Of a DNA stretch of 64,000 nucleotides, positions 54,163 through 63,428 are shown piece by piece (positions within the stretch are counted from its first letter, which is position 1; each line of letters opens with the position of its first letter). Position numbers and translations under genes: made by a program. The stretch is from Marinobacter salsuginis (lineage in GTDB: Bacteria > Pseudomonadota > Gammaproteobacteria > Pseudomonadales > Oleiphilaceae). The notes beneath the pieces are model-generated. The model had not been told where the DNA came from. It ran no database searches and was given only the letters and a program-made list of their open reading frames with translations. The stretch spans positions 2,232,001 through 2,296,000 of the forward strand of contig NZ_BGZH01000001.1 of NCBI RefSeq assembly GCF_009617755.1. Direction: 5' to 3'.

Positions 54163-54238
54163 GGTGGGGTACCTTTTCTTCTGGGAAAAACAACTCGCTG
54201 CGCTCAGACTTTTTTCCCGCCAGAAAAGGTACCCCACC
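54163..54238. repeat. Long hairpin element, family B copy 2
   Basis: Perfect 17-bp arms at 54163-54179 and 54222-54238, inner GGGAAAAA / TTTTTCCC pair, and a loop with CAACTCGCTGCGCTCAGAC as in copy 1 (50181-50273). It lies between the aldehyde dehydrogenase and TetR genes, which converge on it. Confidence 0.85.
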
Positions 54239-54269
54239 CCGGACCTGAGCGAGTTCTGAGTGATCCGCT

Positions 54270-54851
54270 CTATGCTTTTCCTCCCAGTAGAATCCGCACA
54301 GCCGTGCAGGCATCCTCCAGTTCTGCCTCCCTGGGTTCCCGCCCGGCGATTATGTCGCTGTACAGGCAGGACTCCGCCAATCGGATCATGAAGTAGGACA
54401 AACTGAAAATGTTCATCGGCGGCTTAATATGTCCGGCCGCAACTTGGTCTTTCAACATGCGCGTGTTGGTCTCCACTGTGCGCGTGTGCAGGATCGACTG
54501 AGATGAGGTGAGGATCTTGAGGGCGTATTCCGGGTCCTGGTTGATGAAGCGACGCAGGGGTTCAAAGTTGAGGATGGTGGAATTAGTGCGCCGGTACACT
54601 CCGACGATGTAATCCACGCCTACGCCGGGGGTTTCTGCCATGGCCTGGCGCCAGAGGGGTTCATAGAGGGACCAGAGAATCTCGCCGATTAGCAGATCCT
54701 TGTTGCCTACCCAGCGAAACAGGGTGGCCCGGCCAATTCCGAGCTCATCAGCCAGCGGCGCCAGGTGAATGCGTTCACCCTTGAGCCACATGCGACGTGC
54801 CCGCTTGAACGCCTCGGCCGGTGTTGCCCTGGTTACGGTTTTGTCTGCCAC
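54270..54851 (-). CDS. TetR family transcriptional regulator
   Basis: 193 aa repressor-type protein. N-terminal helix-turn-helix (about 25-65; LGIGRATLFRWVGNKDLL) and an all-helical ligand domain. It converges on the aldehyde dehydrogenase gene and is divergent from the two-component system, so either could be a target; the alcohol/aldehyde oxidation set is a reasonable guess. Ligand unknown. Confidence 0.9.
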   Translation of the reverse strand: MADKTVTRATPAEAFKRARRMWLKGERIHLAPLADELGIGRATLFRWVGNKDLLIGEILWSLYEPLWRQAMAETPGVGVDYIVGVYRRTNSTILNFEPLRRFINQDPEYALKILTSSQSILHTRTVETNTRMLKDQVAAGHIKPPMNIFSLSYFMIRLAESCLYSDIIAGREPREAELEDACTAVRILLGGKA

Positions 54852-54929
54852 TGAAACCTCATGCCCGAATTTGGATTCATTTTAACGGCTAAACCCGGAG
54901 CCGGCTATGTGGGCGGTTTCCAAAGGTCG

Positions 54930-54961
54930 TGATGGTTTTGTGAACTTTTCCGCCTACACTC
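54930..54961 (+). promoter_or_regulatory. Candidate response-regulator site and -10 before the response regulator gene
   Basis: TGATG, GTTTTGTGAA and, about ten bases on, TACACT (54955-54960) as a likely -10. The same order TGATG...GTTTTCGTGAA...TACGCT occurs before msrAB (57205-57242). The GTTTT.GTGAA block lies where an activator overlapping the -35 would bind. Confidence 0.45.
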
Positions 54962-55009
54962 TGCTCTGAACGCAACGAACGATACAGGGAAGGCAGTGAG
55001 CCCCTTACG

Positions 55010-55711
55010 ATGACACGAACGGTACTGATTATCGAAGACAATCCCGGCATCGGTGAGCTGGTGCGTATGCAGGTGTCGGATCTGGGTATGAAGGCGGTTC
55101 TGATGGACCGGGGTGATACCGGTCTGGAGCGGTTCCGTGAGGGTGGCATCGATCTGGTGATCCTGGATTTGATGCTGCCCGGCCTGGATGGTCTCGCCGT
55201 GTGCCGGGAGATTCGTGCCTGCCCGGGCTATGTGCCTGTTCTGATGCTGACGGCAAAAAGCACGGAACTGGATCGGGTTCTGGGCCTGGAAATGGGCGCG
55301 GACGATTACCTGACGAAACCTTTCAGCGTGGCGGAGCTGGCAGCCCGCATCAAAGCGCTTTTCCGACGGGTGGACGCACTCTCTCAGGGCTCGTCCGCAA
55401 GCAAGGAAGTTGAAGAGATTCAGGTGGATGGGCTAAAAATCGACCCGGTTCGCCGGCGGGTCTTTGTCGATGAGAAGGAGGTGGACCTGACCGCCCGCGA
55501 GTTCGACCTGCTCTGGCACTTTGCCTCCCATCGGGGCCGGGTTTTCAGCCGGGCCCAGTTGCTTGATGCCGTCTGGGGCTACAACCATGAGGGCTACGAG
55601 CACACCGTGAACACCCATATCAACCGCCTTCGCAACAAGATTGAAGCCGACCCCGCCGAGCCCCGATATGTCCAGACGGTCTGGGGCGTTGGCTATCGGT
55701 TCATGGATTGA
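55010..55711 (+). CDS. OmpR-family response regulator
   Basis: 233 aa. Receiver domain (1-120) with phosphoacceptor Asp53 in ILDLMLPG and Lys103 in LTKPF; C-terminal winged helix (about 135-230) with the recognition region EHTVNTHINRLRNKIE. The kinase gene starts 3 bases after its stop. Its promoter shares a motif with that of msrAB downstream, suggesting autoregulation and control of msrAB. Confidence 0.94.
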   Translation: MTRTVLIIEDNPGIGELVRMQVSDLGMKAVLMDRGDTGLERFREGGIDLVILDLMLPGLDGLAVCREIRACPGYVPVLMLTAKSTELDRVLGLEMGADDYLTKPFSVAELAARIKALFRRVDALSQGSSASKEVEEIQVDGLKIDPVRRRVFVDEKEVDLTAREFDLLWHFASHRGRVFSRAQLLDAVWGYNHEGYEHTVNTHINRLRNKIEADPAEPRYVQTVWGVGYRFMD

Positions 55712-55713
55712 TC

Positions 55714-57192
55714 ATGGCCCTGTCTGTCTTCAGAACCCTCTATGCCCGGCTGGCGATTGGTCTGTTCCTGTTGTTGCTGGTGGTAGGAGGCCTCTTCACC
55801 TTTCTGAGCCTGTCTTCGGTGCGGGAATACTCGGCCGCGGTGAACCAGCAACTGAACCGGGATCTTGCCCGTAATCTGGTGTCGGACCGCAACCTGGTCA
55901 CCGACGGCGAGCTCAATCGGGACGCCCTGAAGCAGCTGTTCGAGCTGTACATGACGATCAATCCGAGCATCGAGATCTATCTGCTGGATACCGACGGCAA
56001 CATCCTCTCCTACTCTGCGGATCCGGCCAAGATCAAGCGCAACCGCGTGTCCCTGCAACCAATCCGGACCCTGATCGAAAACCCTAACGCCTATCCACTT
56101 CCCGGTGATGACCCGCGCAGCCACGACCGGCGAAAGGTCTTTTCGGTAACGCCCGTTCCATCGGCTGAAAACCTGTCAGGCTACCTCTATGTGGTTCTGC
56201 GGGGCGAGGAATACGATCTGGCCGAGAGCATGGTGCACAGTAACCGCCTCCTGCAGATGGGCGCAGGCGCGCTGGCGGTGAGCCTGTTCGTCGGTTTGCT
56301 GGCCGGCCTGGTGTTTTTCCGGCTGCTGACGCGTCGGCTGTCTCGGTTGACCGAAAGGGTAGAATCCTTCGAGCGGGAAATGTCTCCAGAGAGCACGTCT
56401 GCGGTTGCTGGCAAGGGCGATGACATTGATTACCTGGCCGCCCGGTTTGATCAGATGGCGCAGCGGATTGTTGCCCAGCTGGATCTACTGAAGCACAAGG
56501 ATGCCCAGCGCCGCCAACTGGTTGCCCAGGTCTCCCATGATTTGCGAACGCCCCTGGCGTCCATTCAGGGTTATATCGAAGCCTTGAGGCTGAAACAGGG
56601 CACGCTTGGCGCCGATGAGCGTGCCCGGTTCCTGGATGTGGCCCTGGCCGAGAGTCACAGGCTCGGTCGCCTGGTGGAGGAACTGTTCGAGCTTGCGGCG
56701 TTGGATGCCCGGGAAAAGCAGCCGAAGACGGAACCGTTTGTGGTTGCCGAACTCCTGCATGATGTGGTGCAGAAACATCAGCCTGAGGCGGAGCGCGCGG
56801 GTGTTGAACTCTCGATTGTCTCCGTGGCGCCGGTCCAGGTGCTGGCGGACATTGCCATGACCGAGCGAGTGTTGGATAACCTGATCAGCAACGCCATCAG
56901 CCATTCGCCAAAGAACTCGGCGATTACGCTGGGCGTTGTCGAAGGGGAGGGCGGTGCCGCGATCACTGTCGCGGACGCCGGACCCGGCATCAATGATGAG
57001 GACCTGGAACACATCTTCGAACCTTTCTATCAGGCTACTGGTGCTTCCCGAACAGGACATGCCGGTCTTGGCCTGGCCATCGCCCAGAGAATGGTGTCAC
57101 TGCAGCAGGGAAAACTCTCTGTTCGCAACGCCGGTGGGGCCGTGTTCACGGTCTGGCTCCCCCTGGCCGCCGAAAAATCCACAACGTTATGA
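55714..57192 (+). CDS. Membrane sensor histidine kinase
   Basis: 492 aa. Membrane helix (about 12-32), periplasmic sensor of about 140 residues, second helix (about 175-200), HAMP (about 200-255), phosphoacceptor His275 in QVSHDLRTPL, N-box DNLISNAISHSP, and ATP-lid motifs DAGPGIND and GHAGLGLAIAQ. I took the ATG at 55714. The sensor domain has no recognised family. The position between a response regulator and a periplasmic methionine sulfoxide reductase suggests it senses oxidative or chlorine stress in the envelope. Confidence 0.93.
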   Translation: MALSVFRTLYARLAIGLFLLLLVVGGLFTFLSLSSVREYSAAVNQQLNRDLARNLVSDRNLVTDGELNRDALKQLFELYMTINPSIEIYLLDTDGNILSYSADPAKIKRNRVSLQPIRTLIENPNAYPLPGDDPRSHDRRKVFSVTPVPSAENLSGYLYVVLRGEEYDLAESMVHSNRLLQMGAGALAVSLFVGLLAGLVFFRLLTRRLSRLTERVESFEREMSPESTSAVAGKGDDIDYLAARFDQMAQRIVAQLDLLKHKDAQRRQLVAQVSHDLRTPLASIQGYIEALRLKQGTLGADERARFLDVALAESHRLGRLVEELFELAALDAREKQPKTEPFVVAELLHDVVQKHQPEAERAGVELSIVSVAPVQVLADIAMTERVLDNLISNAISHSPKNSAITLGVVEGEGGAAITVADAGPGINDEDLEHIFEPFYQATGASRTGHAGLGLAIAQRMVSLQQGKLSVRNAGGAVFTVWLPLAAEKSTTL

Positions 57193-57204
57193 ATTCGTAA
57201 CACC

Positions 57205-57242
57205 TGATGAACGTTTTCGTGAATCCGCGACCTTACGCTTTA
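57205..57242 (+). promoter_or_regulatory. Candidate response-regulator site and -10 before msrAB
   Basis: TGATG, then GTTTTCGTGAA, then TACGCT (57234-57239), in the same order and similar spacing as before the response regulator gene (54930-54961). Lies in the 79-base gap after the kinase gene. Confidence 0.45.
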
Positions 57243-57271
57243 GGAATGGAATCACGTAAAGGAGAAGTCTG

Positions 57272-58489
57272 ATGAAACGCAAAATTGTGGGTATATTTTC
57301 GGCACTGGCGCTGGTCTCTGTCGCCGGGTTGCTCACCACCAACGCGGTTGCCGAAAAGTCGGAGTCGCAGATGAGCAAGTATGCACCGGATCAGCCAGGC
57401 CTGGCGGTGGCAACTTTCGCTGGTGGCTGTTTCTGGTGTGTCGAAGCCGGGTACGAAAAACGGGTGCCGGGCGTGGTGGAAGCTGTCTCCGGCTATGCCG
57501 GCGGGGAAGAGGCAAATCCTTCCTACAAGCAGGTAGCCTCGGGTCAGACTGGCCACACCGAAGCGGTACAGGTCTATTACGACCCGAACGAAATGACCTA
57601 CGAGGGGCTGTTGCAAGCGCTCTGGCGGATGATGGACCCGACCGATAATCAGGGCCAGTTCGTGGACCGAGGCCAGCAGTACCGGCCCGCTATTTTCTAC
57701 CATAACGCCGCGCAGAAGCGCCTGGCCGAGGAAGCCGTTGCAGAGTTGGAGGCTTCCGGCGTCTACGAGAAGCCCGTGGTGATTGAAATCGTGCCATTTG
57801 AGAAGTTCTATGAGGCCGAGGAATACCACCAGGATTACTACGACAAGAACCCGGTGCGCTACAACTTCTACACCTTCAACTCTGGCCGCTACCAGTTTAT
57901 CGAGAAGGTGTATGGCGAAGACTACGAGCTTGATTACACCCGTTTCCAGGAGAACGCCACGGTGGATGCCAGTGACAACCTGGTGGGCAGTGACAGCGGC
58001 AATAAACAATCCGGCCAGATGGGCAGTGGCTTTGACCAGGAAAGCTTTGAAAAGCCGAGCCAGGAGGCGCTGAAACAGCGCCTGACCGATATGCAGTACG
58101 AGGTTACCCAGGAAGACGGCACCGAGCCTGCGTTCAATAACAAGTACTGGGACAACAAGAAGCCAGGGCTTTACGTGGATATTGTCTCGGGCGAACCCCT
58201 GTTCTCATCCCGCGACAAGTACAAATCCGGCACCGGCTGGCCCAGCTTTACCCGGCCAATCACCCCTGATGCTGTAGTGGAACGTGAAGACAATTCGTTC
58301 TTCATGACCCGCACGGAAATCCGCAGCGTTCACGCGGACTCCCATCTTGGACACGTGTTCAATGATGGCCCCGCGCCAACTGGACTGCGCTACTGCATGA
58401 ACTCCGCGGCGATGGACTTTATCCCGCTGGAGCAGATGGCAGAGGCCGGCTATGGCAAGTGGATTGACGACGTCAAACCGGCATCATAG
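57272..58489 (+). CDS. msrAB: Periplasmic MsrA-MsrB fusion methionine sulfoxide reductase
   Basis: 405 aa with a signal peptide (about 1-27, ending NAVAEKS), MsrA domain (about 45-205) with GGCFWC (Cys53, Cys56), a linker and an MsrB domain (about 255-395) with the catalytic Cys375 in RYCMN. Repairs both epimers of methionine sulfoxide in envelope proteins. Only these three cysteines are present: the MsrB zinc Cys pairs are absent and the usual resolving Cys is Thr in SGTGWPSF, so MsrB is a 1-Cys type that needs another reductant. Unlike PilB of Neisseria there is no thioredoxin domain. AAGGAG precedes the ATG. Confidence 0.94.
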   Translation: MKRKIVGIFSALALVSVAGLLTTNAVAEKSESQMSKYAPDQPGLAVATFAGGCFWCVEAGYEKRVPGVVEAVSGYAGGEEANPSYKQVASGQTGHTEAVQVYYDPNEMTYEGLLQALWRMMDPTDNQGQFVDRGQQYRPAIFYHNAAQKRLAEEAVAELEASGVYEKPVVIEIVPFEKFYEAEEYHQDYYDKNPVRYNFYTFNSGRYQFIEKVYGEDYELDYTRFQENATVDASDNLVGSDSGNKQSGQMGSGFDQESFEKPSQEALKQRLTDMQYEVTQEDGTEPAFNNKYWDNKKPGLYVDIVSGEPLFSSRDKYKSGTGWPSFTRPITPDAVVEREDNSFFMTRTEIRSVHADSHLGHVFNDGPAPTGLRYCMNSAAMDFIPLEQMAEAGYGKWIDDVKPAS

Positions 58490-59212
58490 CCAGAGATCTC
58501 CGATGCGGGTCTCCCGGCTGAAATGGTGCAATACCTGTGCTTGCAGCAATTCGGCGGTGGCAACCGCATCAATCAGGGCGTTATGGGCGGCATAATGGGG
58601 CAGCCCATAACGCAGCCGGCTGTCAGCCAGTCGAATGGACACGGGTTTTTTCCCCAGCAATCGTTGCCAGCGTGACGGATTACGGTCCGGGTGCAGATGC
58701 GCCTCGATAGCCATGGTATCGATCAACGGAAACCGGATGCCTTCCCCCAGTCGCCATTGCAGTGCGACGTCAAAGAACGATCTCTCGATGTTGCGGTAGT
58801 GGACCACGGGAATACGACCGTTCAGGCAGGCAAACAGGTCCTTCAGGATATCTTTCATATCGGGTGCCTGGTCGATATCACTGTGGGTAATGCCGTGAAT
58901 CGTGATTGAGGTCTGGTGCAACGGAAGCTTGGGCCGCACGATCCAGTGGCGGGCCTTTCCCAACTGGATGCCATCGAGGGTGAACGGCACCAGGCCGATA
59001 CTGACAATCGAATGTTGACTGGCGTCCAGGCCGGTCGTCTCGAAATCGAGCGCGACAAAAGGCACGTCGGACATGGGCGTCTCCGGCGACACACATCCGC
59101 TTTCGTAAAAGGCTTTCAGAATCGGTGACTTGCTTTGCTCAGCCAGGGCTTCGAACTGCTCGGGCCATGGCAGGCGTGTAACAGAATTCCCGGCCTGCTC
59201 CTCACTAGACAT
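58484..59212 (-). CDS. DnaQ-like 3'-5' exonuclease (DEDDh)
   Basis: 242 aa. Exo [11 protein letters not shown] (Asp, Glu) and the late motif [15 protein letters not shown] (His, Asp) mark the DEDDh family, as in the polymerase III epsilon subunit, but the length and sequence are of the stand-alone type. It overlaps the upstream cNMP-CBS-DUF294 gene by 8 bases, a pairing seen in other proteobacteria, and the convergent msrAB stop by 6. Substrate (DNA, RNA or small nucleotides) unknown. Confidence 0.88.
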   Translation of the reverse strand: MSSEEQAGNSVTRLPWPEQFEALAEQSKSPILKAFYESGCVSPETPMSDVPFVALDFETTGLDASQHSIVSIGLVPFTLDGIQLGKARHWIVRPKLPLHQTSITIHGITHSDIDQAPDMKDILKDLFACLNGRIPVVHYRNIERSFFDVALQWRLGEGIRFPLIDTMAIEAHLHPDRNPSRWQRLLGKKPVSIRLADSRLRYGLPHYAAHNALIDAVATAELLQAQVLHHFSRETRIGDLWL

Positions 59213-61079
59213 TACGAGCCACCGTGGCGTGATACCGGAATTTCAGGAACTTCTGGGCACCGCTGACCACCTGGAAGGCGTCTTTCAGGTGGCTGCGCTC
59301 AAACGGTGAAAGGTCCTCGGGCCGAACGTTGTTGTCCGGCTGTCGGTCCGCCTCGATGGCCAGGGCCTGGTGCCGAATACGCACAATGGAGATGAACTCC
59401 AGAGCGTCCCGAAGGTTGCCCAGATCGTCCTCCAGCAGCAGCTTGGTGTTGCCGATGGCTTTCAGACGCTCGAACGAGTTCTGTGCGCGGGAGCCGCAGG
59501 CCAGGGCGTGAACCCGGATCAGGTCTGACAGGGGCGCCGTACCCCGACGTTTCAGGTTGAAGGTCTTCTGGTGCTTGCCATCTTCTTCCAGCACGAAAGT
59601 CCGGAAAAAGCCGATCGGGGGCGTGCGGTTCAGGGCATTGCGGGCCAGCATTGCCAGGAACCGCTGGCTGTTGCTGGCCTTTTCGGCCACCAGAGTTTTC
59701 AGTTGTTCGGCAAAGTCGGTTTCCCCGTAGATACCGTCCAGATCAAAGAAGATGTTGCTGTTTAACAAGGCTTCGGCCTTGGGGTTATCAATCCAGTCGG
59801 TGAAGTAGTCCTTCCAGACCCGCAGTGGCTGCCGCCATTTCTGGTTGGTGGCCATGATGTCGCCGGTGCAGTAGGTGTAGCCGCACTCCGCAAGGCCATC
59901 GCTGACAAATTTCGCCAGTGCCAGGAAGTACTCATCGTGCTCTTCCGGCACGAAGCTGTCGTCCAGAATCATGGCGTTATCCTGGTCGGTAACAACCAGC
60001 TGTTCGTCCCGCGCCATGGACCCCAGCGCCATAAAACAATAGGGCACGGGTGGCGGCCCGAGTTTCTCCTCGCCCAGGGCCAGCAGGCGCTGGGTAAAGC
60101 TGCGCCCGATCCCGGCCATGGCACTGCCAATCATGTGGGAGTTGGCGTCTTCGTTCACCATGCGTACAAAGCTGTCCCGCACATCCAGACTGATTTTCTT
60201 CAGGCCCTTCACATCCTGCTGGTGGTAGATGTTGCTGACCAGGTAAAGGCTGCTCTGGCTCTCGTACTTCACGATGTCAGACAGCGCAATGACGCCGCGA
60301 ACCTCATCACCATCCATCACCGGCAGGTGGTGCACATTGTTGTGCAGCATGGTGAGCATGGCCTCGAAGATGAATATGTTCGAACGGATGGTGATCAGAT
60401 CCTCCGACATGATCTCGCTGATAGGCGTTTCGGAGGCTAATGCCTCGCTGAGGGCCCGGGTGCGCAGGTCGCGGTCGGTGATGATGCCCTTGAGCAAGGG
60501 CTTGTCGCCCTCCTCGTCCATCAGCAGCAGTGCCGAGACGCCGTGCTCGGTCATAATCCGCGCTGCTTCCTGCAGTCGGACGGTGTGGGGGGCGGACACC
60601 GGCTCCCGGGAAATCAGCCGGGTGACCTTGGAGGTCATGAGCTGGTTGGATTTTTCCCGCCGGGATACAGCGGAGCGCAGGCGGCTTCGGTCCTCAATCT
60701 CAACGAAATCGGCAAAGTTGTCGTCGTTTTCCCAGAGGTACTGGAACGTATCGTAAGGAATCTTGTACAGCAGAACGTCTTCGAGGGCTTTGGCGGGAAA
60801 GCGAACTTTCCGGTTCATCAGCAGGCCAAACTGGCCGAAGACTTCACCCTCGCTGATCCGGTTGTAGAGTTCTCCGGTGCGCCGATAGATCTCTACTGCA
60901 CCACTGCGTACGTAGAACAGCCAGCTGCTGGGATCACCCAGTTCCAGAATCTGGCTCCCGGCCTTGAAGTAAACAACCTCTATGTCGCCAACCACCCGGT
61001 CGAGCAGTTCCTCGGTCATCTCGTCGAACGGCGGGTATTGAGCCATGTGATTGCGGATGTCGACCAGCTCGGCCTGCAT
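59205..61079 (-). CDS. Cyclic-nucleotide-binding, CBS and DUF294 nucleotidyltransferase-like protein
   Basis: 624 aa signalling protein. Domains in order: cyclic-nucleotide-binding (about 15-130), CBS pair (about 155-285), DUF294 nucleotidyltransferase-like domain (about 320-440, with ALGSMARDEQLVVTDQDNA, the GS...D.D core), and the DUF294 C-terminal substrate-binding helical domain (about 470-615). The start at 61079 has GGGAG at good spacing; the open frame to 61175 is not used. It overlaps the exonuclease gene downstream. Biochemical function unknown; the core resembles GlnD-type uridylyltransferases. Confidence 0.92.
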   Translation of the reverse strand: MQAELVDIRNHMAQYPPFDEMTEELLDRVVGDIEVVYFKAGSQILELGDPSSWLFYVRSGAVEIYRRTGELYNRISEGEVFGQFGLLMNRKVRFPAKALEDVLLYKIPYDTFQYLWENDDNFADFVEIEDRSRLRSAVSRREKSNQLMTSKVTRLISREPVSAPHTVRLQEAARIMTEHGVSALLLMDEEGDKPLLKGIITDRDLRTRALSEALASETPISEIMSEDLITIRSNIFIFEAMLTMLHNNVHHLPVMDGDEVRGVIALSDIVKYESQSSLYLVSNIYHQQDVKGLKKISLDVRDSFVRMVNEDANSHMIGSAMAGIGRSFTQRLLALGEEKLGPPPVPYCFMALGSMARDEQLVVTDQDNAMILDDSFVPEEHDEYFLALAKFVSDGLAECGYTYCTGDIMATNQKWRQPLRVWKDYFTDWIDNPKAEALLNSNIFFDLDGIYGETDFAEQLKTLVAEKASNSQRFLAMLARNALNRTPPIGFFRTFVLEEDGKHQKTFNLKRRGTAPLSDLIRVHALACGSRAQNSFERLKAIGNTKLLLEDDLGNLRDALEFISIVRIRHQALAIEADRQPDNNVRPEDLSPFERSHLKDAFQVVSGAQKFLKFRYHATVARNV

Positions 61080-61174
61080 AAAACTCCCTGTTCTGGCGAA
61101 GAAAAAGTGATTGTCAGTCAAGGAATATAGCAGTGGCAGAAGCCTGCGACCATGTCGACCTTTGATGGATTTCA

Positions 61175-61203
61175 TTGACCGGTTACCCCGGTGTTGCTAG
61201 CCT
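61175..61203 (+). promoter_or_regulatory. Candidate promoter of the cobalamin riboswitch transcript
   Basis: TTGACC (61175-61180), 17-base spacer, TAGCCT (61198-61203), ending about 15 bases before the riboswitch. The -10 is weak. Confidence 0.4.
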
Positions 61204-61217
61204 TGCCACACTTTTTT

Positions 61218-61412
61218 CAGGTGTCCGTCGCAAAGCGCGACGGATGAAACGGGAAATCGGTGAGCCTGGCACAGCCAGTGCAAGTCCGATGCTGCCCCCG
61301 CAACGGTAAGCAGGACAACGGCAATCTATGCGCCACTGTGTCGCCACGACATGGGAAGGTGATTGCCCGGGAACCCCAGGTTCCGCCTGCCAGCCCGGAG
61401 ACCGGCCTGGAA
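61218..61412 (+). ncRNA. Cobalamin (B12) riboswitch
   Basis: Conserved pieces in order: GGTGTC start, GGGAAATCGGTGAG-type junction, TCCGATGCTGCCCCCGCAAC, GGTAAGC, GCCACTG, GGGAAGGTG and the B12 box region CAGCCCGGAGACCGGCCTG (61391-61409). It lies 148 bases before the btuB-type start and would turn expression off when cobalamin is bound. I see no clear terminator, so translational control is likely. Confidence 0.93.
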
Positions 61413-61559
61413 AAACACCCGATGTTGCGGTGGGCAACCTGGGTGGGTGATATGCCGGTTCCGCTTTTCTGTTGCCAGTCTACCGCCTGCCCCTACTCCC
61501 TGTTCCGCAACGAAAACCAGATTTCCGTGCGGGTGCGCGCGGAGTGCGGAGCAAGCTCT

Positions 61560-63398
61560 ATGTTCAGAATTCAATGCCCTGTTTTGTTGGCCGGCGTTTC
61601 CCTGGCCGCCCTGCCTCTGGCCGTTTCGGCCCAGTCTTCTCCAGAATCCGATGCCCTGGATCCGATCGTGGTTACCGCGACACTGGGCCCCAAGACCGTT
61701 GGCGAGAGCCTGTCTTCAGTGACGGTCATCGAGAAAGAGGATATTGATCGGCAACAGCCCGCGGAATTCCGCGACCTGTTGCGCGCCCAGCCGGGGATCA
61801 ACGTGGTATCGGACGGCAGCTACGGCAAGACTACCAGCGTATTCCTGCGTGGCGCGGGCAGCTCGGGTACCGTGCTGCTTCTCGATGGTATCCGCCTGCG
61901 CTCTGCCTCCGCGGGTATCCCACCCTGGCAGTTTTTGCCTCCCGAATTGATGGAGCGGGTTGAGCTGGTGCGGGGCGCGAAGAGCTCCCTCTATGGTGCC
62001 GATGCGGTCGGTGGCGTCATCCAGGCGTTCACCCTGGAACCGGAGGCCGGGCGCCAGGGTTGGGGCGAGCTGAAAGGCGGTTCCCATGAAACCCGTGAGG
62101 TAACGGCCGGAATGGCTGGCCGGGAAGGCCGTTCGTCGTTCCTGGCCGGTGGCGTTTATTCGGATACCGATGGCACGAACTTGCGTGCTGGCGGCGAAGA
62201 CAAAGGATTCCGGAACGCTGGGGGCCTGGCCAAATTGAGCCACAGCTTCGACCAGGGCGGCGGCGCAGGGCTGACGGTGTTCCAGTCTGAAGGTAATACC
62301 GAGTTTGAAGGCGGTGATACCGATTTCCTGATCCGTGCCATGGGGCTGCATCTGGAAGCGGTTGCCAGTGACTACTGGCGCACACGGATCCAGTTCTCGG
62401 AAGCCCGCGACGAACAGGATACCTTCGGAGCCAATCCCAGCACGTTCGACACCCTGTCTCGCTCCGCGCGCTGGGAAAACACCCTGACGGCCGGTGTTCA
62501 TGAGCTGGTTCTGGGTACGGAGGTCATGCTTGACGAAGTCGATGGCACCAGCAACTTCACAGAGGACAGTCGGACCAACAGCGCGGTTTTCGGTCAGGGC
62601 CGTTTGAACTTTGATGCCACCGATCTGATGCTCAGTCTGCGTCTGGATGACAACGAGGCCTATGGCAAAGAGGAGACTGGCGGTGTGGCCTTTGGTCACC
62701 AGCTGGACCGCGCCCATCGCTTTCGCCTCAGCTATGCGACATCGTTCCGGGCACCCACCTTTAATGACCTTTACCTGACGGTGCCGTTCTACACCGGTAA
62801 TCCTGAGCTCGATGCGGAAGAGGGGCAGATGGTCGAAGCCGGTTTCTCCGGGCGATATGACCAGTGGTACTGGGACATTGCGCTTTATCAGAACGACGTG
62901 AAAGACCTGATTACCTACGTGTCGGACCCGGTGACCTTTGAGGGCACCATGGAAAACGTCGAGACGGCAAGAATCCGTGGCGTTGAGGTTTCTTCCGGTA
63001 TCGAGACGGCTGACTGGAATCTGGCGGCAGCAGTAACCTACGCGGATACCGAGAACCGCGATACCGGCGCCCGTTTACCACGCCGCGCGGAAAAGAACCT
63101 GCGTCTGGATATCGATCGCCTGTTCTCACAGTGGTCTGTGGGCGCCAGCTTTATTGCTGAGAGTGACCGCTACAATGATGCGGAAAATACCAGTCTGCTA
63201 CCGGGCTATGGCACGGTAGACCTGAGAGCGGCCTGGAACTTCCAGCCTGGCTGGTCGGCCTCGTTCAAGGTTGATAACGTGCTGGATCGTCGCTATGCCA
63301 CCAGCATCGGGTATGACAGTGCGACCTTCGCGCCCTTTGATTATCTGGCCGCCGGACGAACCTTCATGGCCTCGGTGCGCTATGATTTCCAGCAGTAA
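61560..63398 (+). CDS. btuB: TonB-dependent vitamin B12 receptor (BtuB-type)
   Basis: 612 aa outer-membrane receptor. Signal peptide (about 1-25, ending AVSAQSS), TonB box DPIVVTAT (about 33-40), plug domain (about 45-165; GAGSSGTVLLLDGIRLR) and a 22-strand beta-barrel ending VRYDFQQ. The riboswitch in front identifies cobalamin or a cobinamide as the likely ligand. The ATG at 61560 has GGAG eight bases upstream; the frame remains open to 61260 only because it reads through the riboswitch. It depends on a TonB system such as the one at 0.3-2.6 kb. The btuF-type gene follows after 30 bases. Confidence 0.94.
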   Translation: MFRIQCPVLLAGVSLAALPLAVSAQSSPESDALDPIVVTATLGPKTVGESLSSVTVIEKEDIDRQQPAEFRDLLRAQPGINVVSDGSYGKTTSVFLRGAGSSGTVLLLDGIRLRSASAGIPPWQFLPPELMERVELVRGAKSSLYGADAVGGVIQAFTLEPEAGRQGWGELKGGSHETREVTAGMAGREGRSSFLAGGVYSDTDGTNLRAGGEDKGFRNAGGLAKLSHSFDQGGGAGLTVFQSEGNTEFEGGDTDFLIRAMGLHLEAVASDYWRTRIQFSEARDEQDTFGANPSTFDTLSRSARWENTLTAGVHELVLGTEVMLDEVDGTSNFTEDSRTNSAVFGQGRLNFDATDLMLSLRLDDNEAYGKEETGGVAFGHQLDRAHRFRLSYATSFRAPTFNDLYLTVPFYTGNPELDAEEGQMVEAGFSGRYDQWYWDIALYQNDVKDLITYVSDPVTFEGTMENVETARIRGVEVSSGIETADWNLAAAVTYADTENRDTGARLPRRAEKNLRLDIDRLFSQWSVGASFIAESDRYNDAENTSLLPGYGTVDLRAAWNFQPGWSASFKVDNVLDRRYATSIGYDSATFAPFDYLAAGRTFMASVRYDFQQ

Positions 63399-63428
63399 AT
63401 TCATTGATCTGAGAGGCTTCCGCCCTCT

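Noticed and set aside
50181..54238. Composite transposon bounded by the family B hairpins
   Set aside because: No transposase lies between or beside them and I see no target-site duplication; the outer arms of the copies differ.
61260..61559. 100-codon N-terminal extension of the btuB frame
   Set aside because: It translates the cobalamin riboswitch; the signal peptide begins at the ATG at 61560.
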